Shown here piece by piece: positions 58,101 through 64,000 of a DNA stretch of 64,000 bases (position 1 is its first letter; every line of letters starts with the position of its first letter). The translations under genes were made by a program, and so were the position numbers. Where the stretch lies: assembly GCA_016098155.1 (NCBI GenBank), contig JAAAJB010000060.1, forward strand, positions 1 through 64,000, read 5' to 3'. The notes below the pieces were generated by a model. It was given only the letters and a program-made list of their open reading frames with translations, did not search any database and was not told the origin of the DNA. The DNA is from Actinomortierella ambigua. Its lineage: Eukaryota > Mortierellomycota > Mortierellomycetes > Mortierellales > Mortierellaceae.

Positions 58101-58235
58101 CGACCTGCTCGGCAAGTCTTCACTGCCCTGCCAGAGGTTCCTTTGTTGTTTTTCCTGCCTGCCTGCCTGCCACCCGCCACCCCTATTTCTTGACCCAAAG
58201 CGACAATTGTCACTTCGGCCATCAACAACAGCAAC
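55117..58235. other. 3.1-kb divergent region between YbaK gene and CDC24
   Basis: No gene recognised. It includes a (gtag)n tetranucleotide repeat (55539-55561) and a long polypyrimidine stretch with ctct/tatct repeats (56105-56250). Many C/T-rich runs on the plus strand extend to about 56800, and a second set at 57915-58030 leads into the CDC24 start. Frames of 100-200 codons here are Ser/Pro/Leu low-complexity products of these tracts. Confidence 0.55.
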
Positions 58236-59263
58236 ATGCCTCCCATTTCGCCCACCTTTGTCGAGCAGCCCCCACCCCCGCCTCTGTCGCGAGGCAACTC
58301 GATTGTGTCGCTGTACCAGTCGTGTCTTAACTTGCTTGACCGCCTGTCCGGCGTGCCCGACTTTGAAGAGTTCTTGAACCCAGAGCTCTTGCAAAACACC
58401 CCCGCGGGAACCCCCACAGGCTCGACCTCCAGCCCCAACGACCCCGTCAACCAACTGTGGACCATCTTCCGCCTGGGCACTCCCCTGGCATGTATCTACA
58501 ACAACCTTCGCCCCAAAGAGCCGCTCAAGATCACATCGAGCGACGACAAACTGTCCAACCTCAACGCCTGCAAGGCACTTGTCTACCGCTTTGTTGTGGC
58601 CTGCCGCAACGAGCTGCACTTTGACCAGGACGACATCTTTACCATCTCTGATCTCTACCAGGACGATACCAATGGCTTTGTCAAGGTAAGAAGCTAGAGG
58701 AAAAGAAAACAACATCATCAACAACAACGAACAAAAGAAAAAGAAGCACCAGTCTTTCTTTTTTATTTGTTCTCTTCCCAATGTTATTGTTTTTATTTCT
58801 CTTTCCTTCCCCCCCTCCTCCTTCCCTCCCCTCCTCGTCCCTCCCTTCTCTTCCCCTATGCGCATACAGAACACGCAGTATTATCGGGGCTAATTAGCCG
58901 TGTGGACAAAGGGGAGGAGGAGGGGTGGGGTACAGAAGCAGGGAGGTAGAGGAGAGCAAGAGTGGGATAGCATGGTGTCCAACCTCCAATCGATCGATTG
59001 GAGGAAGCAAAGCAGCATGGTGCTTGCTTGCTGAAGCAGGGAAGAAGGAGAAGAACAAGAAGAAGAGGAGGAAGAAGAAGAAGAAGAAGAAAAAGAAGAA
59101 GAGTATGGTATACTCTTGCTGGTGTTTGTATGCGTGATGGACCCCATGCCGTTTGTTTGTACTATCCTTCTCTGCGTGTATCTGTGTTGTCGTGTTGTGT
59201 GTGTTGGGAGTGAGTTCTTTCCATCCCATCCCCAATCGCCCCCCCCTCCTCCTCTCTCCCCCG

Positions 59264-59296
<33 letters not shown>

Positions 59297-62200
59297 CTCT
59301 TTCTCTCTCTCTCTCCCTTTTGTTCTTTTCGACGACAATGCATGTTCTCTCTCAATCTCTATTCTGTCGCGGTCTCTCTTTCTCCTCTGTCCCAGTGCCC
59401 GCCCCCCGTTTTTTGTGTGTTCTATGCTGCCATCAATGACCATCCCAACCCTAGACAGAAGTAAAGGACACGAGAGTTGGCGCGTGTAAGGAAAAATGGA
59501 AGAGAGAACGGAGACTCACTTGCTCCTATCACATACCCCACCGGACCACCTTACCCAACCCAGCCTCAGAAGCAACACTGCTCTATGTTACTTCCCTGGC
59601 TTCCTACCTGCCAACCTGCCAACCTGCCTGCCCCCCCTCCTCCTCCTTTCCAATCCCATCTCGTCCAATGTTGCTCCTTCTCCCCCTATTTGTTGCAATT
59701 GTCTTTTCGGTGATTATTGTGCGGGTGTATCTGAAGCGAGGAAAAGAGAGAAAAGAGAGACGCGCGAGATATATCGACAGGGCTCACTCACTACGGGCCA
59801 ATCGGTGTTACAAGCACACTCTCTAGCAGCTCGGTCTGTTTGCACTCAGGCATGCCTGTCCATGCCCATGCCTATGGCAATGCCTGCCTCTCTTTCTCGC
59901 TATCTATCTCTTTCTCTCTCTCTCTCCCTTTCTCTCTCCCTCTCACTCCATGCTTTGCTTTGCTTTGCTTTGCTTGCCTGCCTGCCTACCTGCCTGTCCG
60001 CCTGCAACTTGCTGGCTTGTTTCATTTTCCAGTGGCTCCCTGGGTCGCACTGTGCAACCAGTTACTTTCACCCCCCCACCATCTTCGCTTTGGATGTTGT
60101 GTTCCCTTCCTTTGAATGGGGAGCATGAACCAACCAACAACCCACCCCACCCTGCCCCCTCTTCTCTCCCTCTCCCTCTGTGTGTGCTGCCCCCTTTCTC
60201 TCTCTCTCTCTCTCTCTCACCCTGTGTTGTCTCTTTGTCGATGCCTTCTCACTCTCTTTGTTGTACCTATCCAGTTGTTGTTGTACTTCGATTTCCCCTT
60301 TTGACAAAGGACCCACGCTTTCAACTTGTCTGTGTCCAACGGAACTTGTTTCTACATTGTCGTCCCTTCGGACTGGGCACTGTGTGCATGGCTGCCACTC
60401 TTGCTTTATTTGCCGTTTTAATGTGCACTGCCCGCCTTGAACACAACTCCCCCACCCCCGCTCCTTCCCCTGTCTTGCCTTGCCTGCCTTGCCTGCCTTG
60501 CCTATCTTGCCCCCTCCCCCTCCCCTCTCCTCCCCCCTATCCCTGTGGAGATGATGGGGGAATTGGGTCCGGGGCCTGGGTTTCTTGTTTTCATGTGTTG
60601 TGCCTGCGGAATGAGAGGAATGTCTCCCGCCACACACAGGGGTACACTTGGCCGTGTTGCACGCGACGCGTCTATCGCGCAAATGCGTGCTATCTTTATC
60701 GTCTTTGACTTTCTATTCTTACGAGCCAGGGCTACGGCTGAGAAAGAGAGCGGAAGGAGGGGGTTGAACTGCGCACGAAGACAAGTTGTGGTGGTCTGGG
60801 TGTATTGGAGAGCAGCAAGAACAGACAAAAAAAAAAACAGGCTGGGTACTGGCTTTCGTGTTCCTGGGCTTTCGCGGGTATTTTTTTTCGGTGTGTTGAC
60901 AAGAGAGACTCTGTGGGTTGTACAAAATGCGGTAGCACTCACAAACACTTTCAATGGTTACAAACACCCCGCCTTTTTTTTTCTTGTATCACGCTCTTGC
61001 TAATATAACACTCGCCATCTACATTATCGTGTTCCTCATCTACGGGATGAATGGTGGCTACGACTCTCAATAGGTCATCAAGACTGTCGGCATGGTGCTC
61101 GATCTGACCGAGGAACGAGGACTTCTGCAGCAAATTCGCAAGAACAAGCGTAACTCGGACCCCGTCAAGCCCACTGATCACCGTGCCAAGGTCGTCAACG
61201 AGATTGTGGAGACCGAGCGTGCTTATGTCAAGGACCTCGAGGATCTGCAGGCATACATGCGTGCTCTCCAGGCCGACGGCAATATCATCTCGCCCGCCAC
61301 GATCCACCTCATCTTCGCCAACTTGAACGCCCTTGTTGACTTCCAGCGCCGCTTCCTGATCGCGGTCGAATCCAATGCCTGCCTCTCACCTCAGGACCAG
61401 AACTTTGGTTCCTGTTTTGTCCAGCACGAGGAGTCCTTTGCTGTCTACGAGCCCTTCTGCGCCAACGTCGGAGAGGCCTCGAAGCTCATTCTCCAGGAAG
61501 CTCCCAAGCTGCAGGTAAACAATACCCCCGATCCTGAAAGAGAAAGACAGAGGGGAAAAAAAGGCAGATATGAACGGCGCTCTCAGTTCCCAGACCATGA
61601 GAGCTGCTCATACCGTACCATTTTTTTTTCAGACGGCTCTCTATGTATCGTCCATGCTCTTGTACTTACTCTCCTTTGGTCCATTTTTTTTTCATACTCT
61701 TTTCTTTGATATGGTTGCCTTGCATGAACTAGAAATTGGCCCACCTCATGGAGCCCATCCATGGCATTACATCCCAGCTTATCAAGCCTGTCCAGCGTAT
61801 CTGCAAGTACCCTCTGTTCATGGATCAGCTGATCAAGCTCACGGACGCCGAGAACACCTACTACCGCGAACTTGTTATGGGTCAGTCTGCCATCAAACGC
61901 GTTGCTGATCGCATCAACGAGACGAACCGCAAGCAGGAGAACCACCTGCTAGCCCAACAATTGCAATACACCGTTGCCTGGAAGGACGGCGAGAAGGTCT
62001 CGGATTTTGGTGCTCTGCTGTTGCACGACCAGCTGCTCAACCCTCGCGGTGCTTCGGAGAAGGAGCTGCACGTCTTTTTGTTTGAAAAGATCCTCGTCTG
62101 TTGCCAGGAGATTGTCAACAAGAAGAAGAAGCAGCAACAACCCAAGGGCGCAATCAAGAAGCCAACGCTGCACATGAACGGTCGCATCTATATCAGCAAC

Positions 62201-63517
62201 ATCCGCTCAGTTGTGCCCGTCTCCACCGTCGGCTCATACTCGATCCATGTTGTTTGGAACGTGGCCACCGAGGAGTTTGAGCTCAAGTGCCGCAATGAGG
62301 ATCAGCTTAAAAAGTGGCACACCATCCTCGACAAGCTTGTCGCGGAGGCAAACGCTCAGAAGGGTAGTGTTGTGTCGACAACCAGTTTCATTGGCATGCC
62401 CAACATTGCCGAGCAGTCCTTCTACCGTGACAACGACGAGGAGTACATGGACGACGATCTGGACGGCGACGATGATGATGGCTACGAAGAGCCTCGTGGC
62501 TATCGCTCCAATTCGCTACCATTCGGCATGTCGTCGCAGCCAACCATGCTCGGATCGCGTCCTCGTGCCAAGACGGAGGACGGCTCCGTTCCCAATGGAC
62601 CATGGAATTCTCGCATGGGCGGTTATGGTGCACATGCATCTGCCAACGGTCGCCCTGCGCCCCCTGGTATGTCCCTTCCTCCTCTGCCTCGTACCACAAG
62701 CAGTGCTAGCACGGGCATGGGCGTCATGTCCCCTGGAGAGTACCCTTACTCGCCGCCATCGTCGTACCCAGCTTCGCCCACAGTCTCGAACCCACGTGGC
62801 TCAACTAGCAGTGCGACCTCGTACCGCCGCAGCAATGGCGAGGGCCATTCGCCCATGGCCGACTCTGGCAAGTTTATGCACGACGACGATTATAATACCC
62901 TTGGACAGCCACTGGCGCGTAATGCTTCGGCTGGTTACACCTACTCTGCGCCGTCGAATGCTCCACCAGTGCCGCCAATCCCCGGCCAGCTTCGCGTTCG
63001 TGCTCAGAGCAGCCCCAACATCCACGCTGCCGCTAACCCCAACTGGGCCCATGCCCCGGACATGCCATCGCTGGCACACCACCGCCGCCCCTCCAACTCG
63101 AGTGGTCCAAGCTCGCCTACGACCCCCTACGGCAACTTTGTTGGCGGCAACATTCCCGCAGTGCCCATGATCCCTGCACGCCACAACTCGCCTCGACCAG
63201 ACATGTCGCGCACACTGCGCCAGCAGCCGTCGAACAGCAACCTTGGCGCCGGCGTTCCTCAGCTGAAGATCAAGGTTAACTTTCAGGAGGATGCGTATCT
63301 GATTGTGGTCCCTGTTCAGATTGGCTACAACGAGCTTGTTGAACGTGTGGAGAAGAAGATCCGACTGTGCGGATCGCGTCGACCAGACTCCCAGCCTCTG
63401 CGTCTGCGCTACAAGGATGAGGATAATGATTATATCATCATGAAGGACGACGATGACGTCTCGCTCGCTTTTGAGAGTTGCTATGCCGAAGGCATCATGA
63501 ATCTCTTGGTGAGCTAA
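58236..63517 (+). CDS. CDC24: Rho guanine nucleotide exchange factor Cdc24
   Basis: Cdc24 activates Cdc42 to establish polarity and hyphal growth. Three exons, 58236-58685, 61074-61514 and 61733-63517, give 891 aa. Exon 1 holds the N-terminal CDC24/CH-like domain (SIVSLYQSCLNLLDRLSGVP, PVNQLWTIFRLGTPLACIYN, NACKALVYRFVVAC). Splicing NGFVK to VIKTVGMVLDL reproduces the family junction across a 2,388-bp intron. Exon 2 starts the DH domain (KVVNEIVETERAYVKDLEDL); exon 3 continues it with LIKPVQRICKYPLFMDQLIK. The PH domain follows (ELHVFLFEKILVCCQE, MNGRIYISNIRSVVPVS, WHTILDKLV). A disordered Ser/Pro linker of about 280 residues leads to a C-terminal PB1 domain (PQLKIKVNFQEDAYLIVVPV, with RLRYKDEDNDYIIMKDDDDV), the Bem1/scaffold-binding module. 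Confidence 0.95.
59059..59102. repeat. (GAA)n tract in CDC24 intron 1
   Basis: About 44 bases of gaa/gag trinucleotides, purine only on the plus strand. It is opposite in strand bias to the pyrimidine tracts that follow in the same intron. Confidence 0.8.
59263..59315. repeat. (CT)n microsatellite in CDC24 intron 1
   Basis: About 50 bases of CT dinucleotide with one gag interruption. Further ct tracts lie at 59903-59945 and 60197-60220. Confidence 0.85.
59951..59975. repeat. TTTGC pentanucleotide repeat in CDC24 intron 1
   Basis: About five consecutive tttgc/tgctt units followed by tgcc units. Confidence 0.75.
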
Positions 63518-64000
63518 AGAAGAAGGATGCCGCCCCTCTGGTCCTTCTTCTGCTTCATGATTGATTTATTTATCCATCCCCATCCTTTGTAATATGTTCG
63601 CACGTTGTCATGTTCCTCCCTTCTTTTCCGCACTCTTTTCCTCTTTTTTTTTTCTCTTTCTCTTTCAATTTTCTCCCATATTGGTCGTTCGTGTTCCCAC
63701 TTTCTCCCACCTGTTATTTCTTTCTCACCTTTGGCTCAACACCTCATTGTACTATGTCTTTTCCTTTGTAGTCTTTCACCCCTCTTTTCTTACTTTGTCA
63801 CGCCTTTCATCCCTCGTGGGGTCTGACATTGCATACCTAGCACGTTGTTTGGATTCAATTGTTCTTCATTTTGCAATTGACCCCGGTATACCTCCCCTTT
63901 TTCTGCTTCCTTTTTTTTTCTTGTAATGTCTCAAGAATCTATGGCTCAACAACAAACAAAAAACCAACAAAAATACAAGTTGCTGTATCCACCAAAAGCC
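63518..64000. other. CDC24 3' region to window end
   Basis: 483 bp, T/C-rich, with no coding evidence. A likely transcript end lies in the T-rich run after 63900. Confidence 0.5.

Noticed and set aside
58047..58874. 275-codon minus-strand frame across CDC24 exon 1
   Set aside because: It is antisense to the conserved CDC24 N-terminal domain and has no family features.
59496..60128. 210-codon plus-strand frame inside the CDC24 intron
   Set aside because: The translation is Ser/Leu/Pro repeats from CT and TTTGC tracts. There is no initiation context or domain.

Overview
The window is nuclear DNA from a filamentous fungus, most likely an early-diverging one of the Mortierellomycotina/Mucoromycota type. 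The phylum is inferred from gene style and is not proven. Genes are split by many short GT-AG introns, mostly 60-250 bp. The proteins are fungal or conserved eukaryotic: DASH subunit Ask1, Cox5/CoxIV, Pam16, Spt16, Mre11, Cdc24, a GPI-type chitin deacetylase, a cyanovirin-N-like secreted protein and a VTC1-like membrane domain. Many coding regions carry long disordered tracts of Ser, His, Gln, Gly or acidic residues. I found no plasmid, phage, bacterial operon, CRISPR array, rRNA or convincing tRNA, and no intact transposon.

Layout. 1-0.64 kb: tandem repeats. 0.6-9.1 kb: four minus-strand genes, ASK1, a METTL22-like methyltransferase, PAM16 and GAR1. GAR1 and SPT16 (9.4-13.4 kb, plus) are divergent across only 261 bp. 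13.6-14.9 kb: a small unknown gene and a secreted CVNH protein, both minus. 15.9-18.9 kb: MRE11 (plus). 20.1-23.2 kb: an unrecognised 857-aa protein (plus), convergent with SYS1 (minus, 23.3-24.6 kb). 24.6-25.8 kb: coding-like exons I could not resolve. 26.1-27.4 kb: translation factor eEF1B (minus). 29.7-31.7 kb: HSP60 (plus), with a perfect heat-shock element upstream. 32.3-33.6 kb: ribosomal protein S0/RPSA (minus). 34.2-38.8 kb: a Sel1-repeat protein and a DHHC palmitoyltransferase (plus). 39.2-40.4 kb: COX5 (minus). 41.0-50.9 kb: a USP10/Ubp3-like deubiquitinase, a chitin deacetylase and a DUF202/VTC1-domain protein (all plus). 53.3-55.1 kb: a YbaK/ProRS-associated domain protein (minus). 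58.2-63.5 kb: CDC24 (plus), with a 2.39-kb first intron.

The neighbours do not form a pathway. They are independently acting housekeeping and cell-wall or polarity genes: kinetochore, chromatin, DNA repair, protein import and folding, translation, respiration, Golgi traffic, ubiquitin, cell wall and Rho-GTPase polarity. Divergent pairs share promoters and convergent pairs have short gaps.

Exon boundaries were placed by reading GT/AG sites and requiring reading frame plus family-typical residues across each junction. Those for ASK1, METTL22, PAM16, GAR1, SPT16, MRE11, SYS1, eEF1B, HSP60, RPS0, DHHC, COX5, USP, CDA, YbaK and CDC24 all close in frame. I found no convincing new system. The most open items are the unrecognised 20.1-kb gene, the unresolved 24.6-25.8 kb tract, the DUF202 protein architecture, the His-rich CVNH protein and several extreme exon/intron structures.
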